DNA of 64,000 nucleotides, taken from the NCBI GenBank assembly GCA_019787685.1, contig JAHNUO010000001.1, positions 1,116,001 to 1,180,000 of the forward strand, in the 5' to 3' direction. This DNA comes from Chiua virens. Lineage: Eukaryota > Basidiomycota > Agaricomycetes > Boletales > Boletaceae. The position numbers were made by a program, and so were the translations under genes. Shown one piece after another: positions 45,775 through 55,889 of the stretch (within the stretch, counting starts at the first letter, position 1; every line of letters begins with the position of its first letter). The notes beneath the pieces were generated by a model. That model had not been told where the DNA came from and made no database searches. It saw nothing but the letters and a program-made list of their open reading frames with translations.

Positions 45775-46545
45775 TCAGCACGTTTCTATATCATCCTGTT
45801 CCCCCTCCTGAAGCACAATCTGTTCGGACACACCCGCTTCAATTTCTCCGCTAGTTTGCTTTTGGACTTTCTTGGAAGTGCGCTCAGTCGGTCCGCGAAC
45901 ACCGTTCTCCGAAGTGGACAATGCTTCGCCTTGACCAATGCGGATGACAACGTTCATCGTCGACTTGATTCTCGTTCTGAATTCCTCTTGAGGCCCATCT
46001 TCTCTATCACTCCCACTCTCAGACAGTACCTCATCGTGCACCTCAACTGAGCCCGTGAATATGTCCACATGCACCTCATTCTCCGACCACGGTAAGATCG
46101 GGGGAAGAGACACAGCCAGGAGCGTAAGGTGGGGAATGGCAGCGCCCATTGCGCTGAGTCTGAGCTCTTTGAAACCATCATCAATAAGAAGGGCTTTGCA
46201 GCGGCGGAGGTATGCGGCTAATTTGGTTTTCCGGGTGACGCAGATGTTATTCTTGCCTTCATGATGGGCAGAGCGTGGACCGGTGGCAGATGATGCCAAG
46301 GCAACGGTAGGGAACGGGCGCGGGGGTGCAAGCTTGCGGATGCGCGGACGACGTCTTGGATTCGACTGCGCGTCAGGTATCCGCGATGGGCCTGGTTGAT
46401 TGGAAGACGTGTCTGGCGCACGAGACATCGCTTGTGGGGTCTCTTTTTCTTTAGCTAGGTTGCTTGCAGCGGCCGTGTTTCTTTTGGGTTTCTTTTGGTG
46501 GCCACGCTCTTCGATGTCATCCTCGTTCTTGCGTTTGTTGCCCAT
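45775..46545 (-). CDS. POP7: POP7/Rpp20-like subunit of RNase P and RNase MRP
   Basis: Alba-family RNA-binding protein that pairs with Pop6/Rpp25 in ribonucleases P and MRP, which process tRNA and rRNA precursors. Single exon of 256 residues from the ATG at 46545. A basic, Lys/Arg/Pro-rich N-terminus (residues 1-95) precedes the Alba core: ICVTRKTKLAAYLRRCKALL, then ELRLSAMGAAIPHLTLLAVSL and EVHVDIFTGSVEVHDEV, followed by RTRIKSTMNVVIRIG. The acidic C-terminal tail is longer than in yeast Pop7. An upstream in-frame ATG at 46662 would add 39 residues but would reach into the shared promoter; 46545 gives the basic N-terminus typical of the family. Confidence 0.78.
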   Translation of the reverse strand: MGNKRKNEDDIEERGHQKKPKRNTAAASNLAKEKETPQAMSRAPDTSSNQPGPSRIPDAQSNPRRRPRIRKLAPPRPFPTVALASSATGPRSAHHEGKNNICVTRKTKLAAYLRRCKALLIDDGFKELRLSAMGAAIPHLTLLAVSLPPILPWSENEVHVDIFTGSVEVHDEVLSESGSDREDGPQEEFRTRIKSTMNVVIRIGQGEALSTSENGVRGPTERTSKKVQKQTSGEIEAGVSEQIVLQEGEQDDIETC

Positions 46546-46762
46546 TGAGATCGAAAGAACCCTTGCACGCGAGTTATATCTGGTCACATGATCACTTTCT
46601 GACCCACCCTCAAGTGGGCCGATGTGCAGGATTGAGTTGATCAGTCCGAGCCTACGAAGCACCCTTGCACGCCCATTTCTCTTTTCAGCCTCTAGAGCCT
46701 GAAGAAAGCATTGGAATCAGCCAAAAAAAAAAAGCATTCTATCTCAGTAGAGCACGCCCAAT
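46546..46762. promoter_or_regulatory. Divergent promoter, POP7-like / eRF1
   Basis: The start codons of the minus-strand POP7-like gene and plus-strand eRF1 are 217 bp apart. A run of ten A residues lies at about 46722-46733, just upstream of the eRF1 start. Both genes serve RNA processing or translation, so common growth-regulated expression is plausible. Confidence 0.55.
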
Positions 46763-48370
46763 ATGAGTCAAGACGTTGCAGAACAGAACATTCAGATGTG
46801 GAAAGTCAAGAAGCTCATCAAGAGCTTGGACGCAGCGAGAGGGTATGTCCACCTCACCCCTTCTACGATCGTACCATTCATTGTACATCCGCTTTTTTTT
46901 CTAGAGCTGGAACGTCCATGATCAGTCTGATCATCCCTCCAAAGGTATCCCGATCACTCTCATCATCGTCCTCGTGTACTTCATCGACTTGATATCCACT
47001 ATTTTGAATACAGGACCAGATATCTCGTGCATCCGCCATGCTTACGCAAGAGTACGGTACAGCTTCCAACATCAAGAGTCGTGTAAATAGGCTATCTGTG
47101 CTGGCTGCAATCACCAGTACTCAGCAACGTCTCAAGCTTTACAACCGTGTCCCTCCGAATGGTCTCGTTCTTTTCGTAGGCACTGTTCTTACCGACGAAG
47201 GCAAGGAGAAGAAGGTTTCCTTTGATTTCGAACCCCATAAACCAATCAATACGTATGTCGCTCTCTCTACCAGTACCTTTGATGGAAACTCTTCAACCCT
47301 TACATCCTCATCCACTCCAGGTCTCTCTATCTCTGTGACAATAAATTCCACACTGAGGCTCTATCGGAACTTCTTGAGTCCGATTCCCGTTTTGGATTCA
47401 TCGTGATGGACGGAAATGGAACTCTCTTCGGCACTCTCGCCGGCAATACACGCGAGGTCATCCACAAGTTCACCGTCGATCTACCCAAGAAACACGGCCG
47501 CGGTGGTCAATCTGCCCTGCGTTTTTCCCGTCTTCGAGATGAGAAACGGCACAACTACGTTCGCAAGGTTGCTGAACTTGCAGTTCAGCACTTTATCACC
47601 AGTGACAAAGTCAATGTCAGCGGTCTCGTGCTGGCTGGCAGTGCTGACTTCAAGACAGAGCTGAGCCAGAGTGACATGTTTGACCCTCGGTTGGCATCTA
47701 AGGTGATCAAGGTTGTCGATGTCAGCTACGGCGGTGAGAACGGTTTCAACCAGGTGACTTATTCGACAGAGTCGTCCGTTCGAGGGACTAACGCTGTATT
47801 AAGGCTATTGAGCTTGCTGCCGAGTCGCTCTCGAATGTCAAGTTTGTCCAGGAGAAGAAGCTCATTCAGAAGTACTTCGATGAAATCAGCCAGGACACGG
47901 GCAAGTATTGCTTCGGTATTGATGACACGCTCCGCGGCCTCGAGCTCGGTGCCGTCGAGACACTTATCGTTTGGGAGAACCTTGATGTTACACGATGGCT
48001 CCTGAGAAATGCTGCTGGAGGTAGGAAACGACTCTATTAGAATTCATCCGGGATTCACCTTCACTCTAGAGGAGATCATCGTCATACCTTCGGCCAAGAA
48101 AAGGATCGTGAGAAGTTTATGGACAAGTCGACTGGTTTGGAGATGGAACAAGCCACCGAGCCACAGTCTTTGCTGGAGTGGTTTGCCGAGAAATATAAAG
48201 ATTTCGGTACTAATCTCGAGTTCGTGACCAATCGTTCGCAGGAGGGCGCCCAGTTCGTCAAAGGCTTCGGTGGCATCGGAGGCTTGCTGAGATACAAAGT
48301 CGACATGACCAACCTGGCGAGCCTTGATGAAGATGAAGACGAGTTCTATAGCGACAGTGAAGACATCTGA
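46763..48370 (+). CDS. SUP45: Eukaryotic peptide chain release factor 1 (eRF1)
   Basis: Recognises all three stop codons and triggers peptidyl-tRNA hydrolysis with eRF3. Six exons (46763-46842, 46905-46944, 47014-47252, 47321-47753, 47804-48020, then 48070 or 48072 to 48370) give about 435 residues. The decoding motifs SNIKSRVNR (NIKS) and SLYLCDNKF (YxCxxxF), the catalytic [10 protein letters not shown] (GGQ), and the C-terminal [18 protein letters not shown] with an acidic tail are all present. At the last intron the normal acceptor (exon from 48070) reads EEIIV and then loses frame one base before the conserved [11 protein letters not shown]. Using the next AG two bases on (exon from 48072) keeps the frame but replaces conserved residues by GGDHRH. 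A one-base deletion near 48081-48083 is the simplest reading. Confidence 0.94.
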
Positions 48371-48970
48371 CGGTTTTGTTGGCTCTTCGGAGCCCCGTCG
48401 ACTGATGGCACGCTCGGCGGAGCGAGGGGGTGGGAAGAAGACGTGGGAATGGAAAGGGGATTTCGTCACGGTGAGTTGGAACAATTGTCGGTCGCGAATG
48501 TCTGGATAGACGGATGGCGTGTTCGGTGCCGGACAAGGTCTAGTCCAAGTTCACTCGGTCACCGTTCGTTTCTGGATTCAAGGAGCACGCGCCTAGTATT
48601 ATTTGGAGGTTGGTTCCAGTGACCGAGGGTGTATCGCATTCACTGATCAAATATTTCAGACATCAAGGTTATTACCTGGATAGAAGACCGCGCACTACGT
48701 CGCCTTGTTGCTGAGTAGTTCACGATCTTGTAGTTTTTATTGTGCTGTTGTTTGATCAATCCACACCTGTTGTCCACACTTGCAAGTCAGGCCCGTTACG
48801 TGGAGTGTCACGTCACACCGGCTGTGGGCTTTGCGGATATTTGTTGAGCACTCGCTTTGACATCTCCCAACTCTCATATCAACCACGAGCGTTCCCAATT
48901 CCCATCCGACGCTCACCCATAGTCGATCCACTGATATTACCCCTGCATTCTAACCCACTTACTCACGATC
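48371..48970. other. Intergenic, eRF1 to the 49-kb gene
   Basis: Holds the eRF1 terminator and the promoter of the next gene. No coding evidence; the long minus-strand open frame 48969-49643 is antisense to the spliced gene and is rejected. Confidence 0.5.
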
Positions 48971-49734
48971 ATGGCTGGTGCGTACAGATACCCCTATTCG
49001 AACGTCCCTTACGCGATAGATTTGCAGGTAGGAAACGCGCTGCAGTTGAAGATATCTCTGAAAAGCGCGAAACTCGCAGCTCAAAGGTGGCCAAGACGGA
49101 AGGCCACAAGGCCACTGGCAAGGCTGCCAAGGGCGCAGCACGTCTCAAGGCGCGTGTGATCAAGTGCTGTTCAATTGCTGTATTGACCAGGCGGATCGTT
49201 TTTCCACACAGACGTCCATGGCCCAATCTACATTCAAGTCCCGTGCTACGCCCCTTTATGTGAGCATCAGCACGACCGCTCCTGTTGCCGAAGGGGAAGG
49301 CGAGGAAACTGCTCCGGCCGATCCTGGTTTCTTGGCGAGCACGACTCTCGTTCCGAGCACCTTTGCGACAGGAAGCTTCGGGTGGAAGGGTCACAAGCGC
49401 ATGGTGGTGGAATTGCCCAAGACTGAAGGCGAAGGAGAGGGGGAGGGGGAAAAGGTTCATGTGATGTTGACGTACGTTCCGATCGGACAAGTGATTGGGA
49501 TGCTCACGAGCAGGCGACAGAATCAACGCAACTGTTATTGGTAGCAAGGATGTGAAAGAGGGGGAAGAACACGAAGGCGATACGGAAGGCACCGGAGAAC
49601 AGCCCGTTACTAAAGAGGTGACCACCGAGGCAGTTGGGACCAAGGAGGGGGAATCCCCAGAGACAGATGCAAAAGAAGGGGGGGATAACCCGCCAGCTGC
49701 CAGTGTGGAACAAGCTGAGGAAATTGCTTCGTAA
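48971..49734 (+). CDS. Conserved basidiomycete protein with basic nuclear-type N-terminus
   Basis: Four exons (48971-48977, 49028-49155, 49212-49471, 49521-49734) give 202 residues. The first coding exon is only seven bases (ATGGCTG) and splices to produce MAGRKRAAVEDISEKRETR, a basic opening as in nuclear proteins. The centre carries STFKSRATPLYVSI, DPGFLASTTLVPSTFATGSF, GWKGHKRMVVEL and VHVMLTINATVIGSKD, a block that I recall in hypothetical proteins of other mushrooms. The tail is acidic with Glu/Gly/Thr repeats. A shorter intron ending at 49190 would be only 35 nt and would break the STFKSR frame context, so the acceptor at 49211 is preferred. Function unknown. Confidence 0.8.
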
Positions 49735-50175
49735 TTTTCATTGATCTATTTATTTTTCTTTCTTTCTTGGCTTGCATTGTTAGCAGACTTGGCAATATCG
49801 TACTTACTATCAAATGTAACAAAAGGCAGGCATTCAATATTCAATATTCAGATCCAGGTCCGAGTCATCGGCTAGCGTTTAGAATTACTCGACCAGGTCA
49901 CCGTGAAGGCTTACTGACGATGAGAATCGACCTAGACTACTTTTAGAACCTTGCCAGTGGTGATCATTGCCCTGAAAGTGATTATGTGGTGGGAAGGTAC
50001 CTATTACTGCTCGGGTCAGACTCGTTACGTTAGTTGATTCTCTTGGTCGCCTTCGACATACCCACCACCTTCAGTTGTACTTGACTCCGTGGTTGGTTTC
50101 CACGCAAGTACGAGAAGGACCGGTGAGTCTGATGCTCTGTTGTATCTGTCCCATTAACTTGTTTCCACTGCAGGA
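49735..50175. other. Intergenic, 49-kb gene to amidohydrolase fusion
   Basis: Terminator of the upstream gene and promoter of the amidohydrolase fusion. A short ATTCAATATTCAATATTCAG direct repeat lies at 49831-49850. No gene seen. Confidence 0.45.
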
Positions 50176-53100
50176 ATGTCACTTGATATCAAACAACTTT
50201 CTCCCCTGGAGAAGGGCGAGCTACCTCTGACCGCAACTTCCACTACCAGGGGTTATTACACCGCCCCACGCAGTCGAGTTACTTCGTCTCTCATCACAGT
50301 GATAAAGTATACCATCCCCAGCATCTGTCTCGCATACTTACTGTCTCGCAACTCTTGGTCCGTCTTTCGACGCCCACCGAGTTTTGACGCGAAATATCCG
50401 TCCACCTCACCCTTCAGTGTGAATTACAATGACCCAGCTTCCGAATTCAAGGATGATGTCTTCCCCTTGCGGCCACAGGATACTTGGGACATCTCTACCG
50501 ATTTCCCTTACCCACGCACTCTCGCCTATGACGTCGAGGAGGGTACCTGGCTTCGTCTCGATGTCCACCCTGTTTCTGGTGACGTTGTATTTGATATGGC
50601 TGGCGATATCTATTGTCTTCCAGCACAATCGTATTCAGAGGCAAACCTGGCGAGTGGGATCAAAACTATGGCGATCCCGGTGCTCACAGGCGTACCACAC
50701 GATGCCGACCCCAAGTTTTCCCCAGAAGGAGATCGTCTAGCCTTCAGAAGTGATGCGGGACTCGGGGTGGATAATATCTGGGTGATGTCATGGGCTGCTG
50801 GTTGCGCTGGAATGGATGTTCGTTCACCCTCGACTACGGAAGTAATCGCACAACGAGATTATGATGCTAGTCTTCTCGCGTCGGGTGTTAGAGAGACAGA
50901 AGAGCGGAGGTTACGGCGGCTCTCGCAAGAGGGCAGATTGGGAGGTTCGTAAATTATGTTTGTGTCATCATGAAACAATGATGCAAGTGGTGCTGACCTG
51001 CGTACAGCTGTTCGCATCACTAATGAAACCTATAATTGGGTCTCTGACGCACGTTGGCACCCTTCTGGCTCCAAAATTATTGCTACGAAATGGTACTTCT
51101 CCTCCCGCTCCTTGGGCGCGGGGGAAGGGTGGGAATATGAAGTTCCGGACCTCCAAGATCCTAAGCAGCACCAAGCAGAAGTGAACTCGGGGAAACGTCT
51201 CGTCTCCAAAGCGTTGCCATTCGGATGGACCAAGGCTGACTACATCGAACAGCAGATCGGCCACGAGCAATTTTCCTGGTTAGCCAATGATACACTTGTA
51301 TATTCAGGAAACGTCATCGATGTTACTGAGGGTACTTTCCAGTACTCCAAAGGTGATATATACACTATACTTCCTTGTCGTTCGTTAATGTTCGTTTATG
51401 ATAGACGTCCATAAGGGTATCTACTCGATCTTTAAACGAAACCTGACGCTCGGGGAAGAGGAAGTTTTAGTTGATGCGTTTCCCGGAGGCGCTAGCAGAC
51501 CCACGTTGTCCCGTGATGGGCGAACCCTCGCTTTCGTTCGTCGCGTTCGTGACAAAGAGGCCCTTGTGCTCATGTACGTCCTGCCTACACATACATACTG
51601 TACACTTGAAGCACTGTCTCATTAATACCACAGGGATTTACAAACGGGTACGCTCCGCAACATCTGGCACGGTTTGACCTACGATCTTTCCGCCATTTAC
51701 GCTCCAATGGGCACTTATCCATCATTCTCATTCGATCCTTCTGACGAGGCTATTGTTATTTGGGCTGCCGGACAAATTTACCACGTTCCACTTGCCTTGA
51801 ACGCACTGGGAGAACGTATTTTGGGCGGCGCACCTCAACCTGTCGGTTTTCAGGCTCACATCGAGATCAAACTTGCAGACACTGTGAAGGCAACCACGGA
51901 TGTCAGAGAGCTCGAGGAGGGTGAGCAACGTCTCCATGCGTTCACCCAGCCTTCTCTCGATGAGAGTGGAACACATGCGGTGTTCCAAGCTGCTGGTGTC
52001 ACATACATTCAGGCGTTGGGATCAAAAACGCCTGCCCAACGTGTACCTGTCGCCCATGCGGGAGCAGCGTACTACTCGCCCTCTTTCGTTGATGGGAACA
52101 GCAACTTGGTTATCCACGGGCGGTGGTCGGATGCATACTTCTCTTCCTTCGAGATTGCCGAACTGGATACTGGCGACGTGTACGAGTTGACAGGTCTTCC
52201 AATGGGGCGATACTTTAGCCCCGTGATCTCATGTGGAGAGCCTGGAAAGGTTTGCACGATTGCATTTGTCAAGACAAGTGGTGACCTCCTCACTGGTGAC
52301 GTTGTCGCTACTGCCCAACCTGGTCTTTGGCTTGGCGAGATCATTCTACCCACGGGAACTACTCCATCCCATTTCATTCCCGTGACGAACGTTCGAAAAA
52401 TTCGCACTTCCATTAGTTCTTCCGACGCCGCGTTGAAACTTGGTTTCATCTCCTCTGACAAACTTGTCATCCACCAATCTGATCGAGTTTTTACTGTGGA
52501 TCTCTCTCACGGTGCTGACGAATTCGGGCGCTATGCTGAAGAAACGCTCGCGAATGGCCATGCAACGGATGAGCTAGTGTTCTCGAACACTACCCACGGC
52601 GCGGCCTTCGTGAACTTCCAGCATGTCTATTATGCCCCCGACGTGACTTCTTCGACGGATTTGTTCAGTAAGCCAGGCAAAGCACCGGCGGGATTAGCGA
52701 GGCTTAGCTTGGATGGTGGGCACGATCTAGTTGTAAGCGGCGATGGAAAGGTCGTCGGGTGGTTCCTCGGTGAGATTGTGGCTTCTCCTTTTCTCTGCTT
52801 GCCGCGATTCTGAGTTTACTACCCCCAGGTCCCTTCTTACACACTCTGGTGATCTCTCGACTGTCACAGTGTTCACAGGCTATTAAAGCGGACACCCTGA
52901 CGTTCGGCGCAAATTGCGTGGCTGGTTTACTGGACGTCACCGCGGTGGATGTACGATATGAATCGGAAGTTATGAGACTTCGCCGTGAGGCTCGTGCAAT
53001 CTCCGGTGTGGATGTCGTTGCATTTGTAAATGCTACGGTCCTTACCATGGAGCATGGTGATGTCCACCGGGATGTGATTAGCGGCGGAACGGTCGTCCTA

Positions 53101-54689
53101 CGAAACGGTCTCATCGATGCACTGGGCAAGGACGGTGAAGTGCCAATTCCACTTGGAGCTTTGATCATCGAAACCGATGGTGGTGAGTTCCTGTTGCGGA
53201 GTGATGCAAGCTTATGATGATGGCCCTTACATGTCAAATTTTACTAGGCTACATTATCCCAGGATTCATCGATGCACATGCCCATTGGTCAGGGACAGAT
53301 GTCAAGTACCCTGCCACTTCATGGGAGATGGAAACGTTCCTTGCATACGGGGTCACAACGATGCACAAGTATGTTGATCGGTCGAATCGTTTGTGGTGTC
53401 TTTCCAATCCTTGCTCTTATAGCCCGAGTTTACATAACTCACTCGGCTTCGTCGAACGTGCTCGTGTCGAAAGTGGCCTCATGGTTGGCCCCAGAATTTT
53501 CCACACAGGTCAAATTATCTATGGCGCATCCGATTATTCTTATCACCTTGATGTTGCAAACACCCAAGAGGCGAAAGAAGCCCTCACCCGTATCAAAGCC
53601 GAGGGTGGACCTGCTAGTTGGTCTTATAAGAACTACAACTTGCCAGCGAGGGCATCGAGGCAGCGCTTACTACTCCAAGCGAGGAAGATGAACATGGCCT
53701 GCGTACCTGAGGGTGTGAGTGACATCTTACAGGCCTAGAAAGTGCGACTGATGCGTGGAACTAATAAGGGTATGAATTTCGACTGGGATCAGACATATAT
53801 TGTCGATGGTAAGTGGATGGTCAGGCCGTGTGGCCGTACTCTAACGTGCCAGTAGGAATGACGACTGTGGAGCACAACATCCCCGTGTCGGTCCTGTACG
53901 ACGATTTGCTCACGCTGTTCTCGTTGAGTGGGACTGGATCGACACCGACGCATATAGTCAATTATGGAGGACCAATGGGGGAGCAGTTACTCTGGGCGAA
54001 CGAAGATATCCCCAACGATCCAAAGTACGTACTGACTCAGCGTCGTTAGGATGCGTCTGACAATCGGAATCATACTCGACACAGATTAAGACGCTTTACG
54101 AGGCACGACATCCTCGAAGGCTTGTCGGAGTCGACGAGCCGGCCTGCAAATTGTTGGTTTCTATCTGACTCGGGAGTGCCTCGACCCTGGAGCTAACATA
54201 TACATCTTATCAGCGATGGCCGTATTCAATGTCTCTTCGTCTGTTACCAAGATGGTACATCGTGGTCTGTCTACCCACATTGGAGCACATGGAGAATCCC
54301 CGCTGGGTTTGATGTACCATCAAGAGATGGCCTTTGCCAAAGCTGGAGGGCTGAGCAATTACGAGGTTCGTTTGACCTTTTTTGTCGTTTCTTGACCCGA
54401 TATACTTATATCATTGTAATTGTTGTTGCTTTAGGTCATTCGCGCCGCAACTTCCGCCGCAGCTAGGACTTTTGGTCTTGATGAGTCCCTCGGCACAGTC
54501 TCCGTTGGAAAACTTGCCGACCTCGTCGTTTTCCCTGGTGCCCTTGATCTCATCGACGGTGACATCCGCCGGACAAGGGACATTAGGTTTGTTGTGCGGG
54601 GCGGCAGGATATGGGATGCTAAGACTATGACGGAAGTCTGGCCAGTGAAAGGAAGGCAGCAGACCCGGCCTCCCTTAAATGCCGAGTAG
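50176..54689 (+). CDS. Membrane-anchored TolB-like beta-propeller / amidohydrolase fusion
   Basis: Large protein of about 1.25 thousand residues from at least ten exons, all of whose joints keep frame. A cytosolic N-terminus of about 40 residues precedes one membrane anchor (TIPSICLAYLLSR region). The next 700 residues form TolB/WD40-like blades with DADPKFSPEGDRLAFRSDAG, WVSDARWHPSGSKI and GGASRPTLSRDGRTLAFVRR as typical blade motifs. The C-terminal third is an amidohydrolase barrel: VVAFVNATVLTM, then IPGFIDAHAHWSG with the HxH metal pair, MTTVEHNIPV with the next His, STHIGAHGESPLG, RAATSAAARTFGLDESLG and GKLADLVVFPGALDL. This architecture resembles secreted bacterial Tol-Pal-type amidohydrolases. 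Substrate unknown; a metal-dependent hydrolase acting outside the cytosol is inferred. Confidence 0.85.
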
Positions 54690-54748
54690 TCTAAAGAGAA
54701 CCACAGAAACTGTCTACTGCGAATTGTTATGTGTATTGAGCTTGAGCT

Positions 54749-55707
54749 CTACATGTCGAATTCAAACTCTGAATCTGAATCATCCTTTTTCGGTTGTCCT
54801 CGGATGTTCTTAGGGGCGCGCGCATTCGTTCTGGTCGCTGCAGACCGCATCCGAGAGGATGGGTCATCGTCCTCTTCATCGGAATCACCAGTCTGATCCC
54901 GAGCTCTTTCTCCTCTTTGGAAAGGATGTTCAGGAGGGTCGATAACCCCAGACAGCATCAAAATTGCCTCGAGTTCTTCTCAGGTGGATGAATAGTAGCA
55001 AAGGCGTGGGATAACCAAACCCACCTTCAAGACGTCTTTCACGATCAGCGCCCCAAGCTACCAGCTGATTTCTGATCTCCCCTTTCCGATAGATGACCAA
55101 CATTGGTATGCGGCTATCCGGTAGGTCTGCTATGCACTTGTCGCCGACGATGGAAACGAACTTTGTTCGTGGATATCGGCCAGCCAGTTCCCGGACATGA
55201 TTAAAAGTTCGATCGCTTCGTGGAATACTACGACACGGATCAGTATAGCATTGTATGAATGGAAAAGACTACTTGCCCATCTTTATAAAGAAAACATATC
55301 ACCCCTGTGCCCCTTTCGTCTTGATCGTCCTCCTCATTTATTTTGCTCGCCTCCGTGACCTCCCTCGTGTAGTCGTCTCGTCCGATCGGATATACTCTTC
55401 CAAAGCGGGCACGCTTGATTATTTTTTGCTCGTCAACCAAGCGCTGGCGACGGAATACGTCTACAGTTCGCTTCAGATCGTCGTCTTCGATATCGTCCTC
55501 AAGCTCACGCAGCTCGTCTGCGGTGAGATCTTGAAGTGCCTCCTGAAGCCTCGGAGACGAAGGGGGTGACGGGGTCGTTGGCGGAGGTTCGCGCGGGGGT
55601 AGAATGCCATGCTTGCGCAGGGCATCGTTGCTGGTACTGATGAGTATGGATAAGGGTATAGACGGTAATGCTTACAATTCAGTGTCCTCGTTTAGGTTGA
55701 GAGCCAT
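54749..55707 (-). CDS. PLP2: Phosducin-like protein (PLP2 family)
   Basis: Thioredoxin-fold cochaperone of the CCT chaperonin, essential in yeast for tubulin and actin folding. Four exons (55676-55707, 55277-55630, 55025-55227, 54749-54975) give 271 residues. It opens MALNLNEDTEFNDALRKHGILP, as in the family, followed by TPSPPSSPRLQEALQDLTADE and a helical region with RARFGRVYPIGRDDYTREV. The thioredoxin-like part includes GVICFLYKDGIPRSDRTF, LAGRYPRTKFVSIVG, LPDSRIPMLVIYRKGE and NQLVAWG. The tail is acidic (DSDSEFEFDM). The second intron has a GC donor (GCAAGT, minus strand, ending at 55276); a GT donor nearby would break the conserved KDGIPRSDRTF joint. Divergent from Dicer. Confidence 0.9.
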
Positions 55708-55889
55708 GAGGATGATAGGCTGCGCGCCCACAGAGAATCAGGGATGGCTGGATTAGGAAGGCTGTATTCATCGCCGTGACTTGCGACGCGGACTTGAATG
55801 AGCTCTGTTGGGAATTTCTCTTACTCTCAGGCAGAGATGTACTGATTTTGATCAAGCACATCTCCATCTCATCACACACCCCTTGCTTC
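55708..55889. promoter_or_regulatory. Divergent promoter, PLP2 / Dicer
   Basis: 182 bp between the two start codons. The Dicer frame is open for 38 codons further upstream (ATG at 55776), so the true Dicer start could lie inside this interval; 55890 fits better because the N-terminus then begins near the helicase domain. Confidence 0.5.

Noticed and set aside
48969..49643. 224-codon minus-strand open frame
   Set aside because: It lies antisense to the spliced four-exon gene at 48971-49734, whose frame is supported by conserved blocks. The antisense product has no motif.
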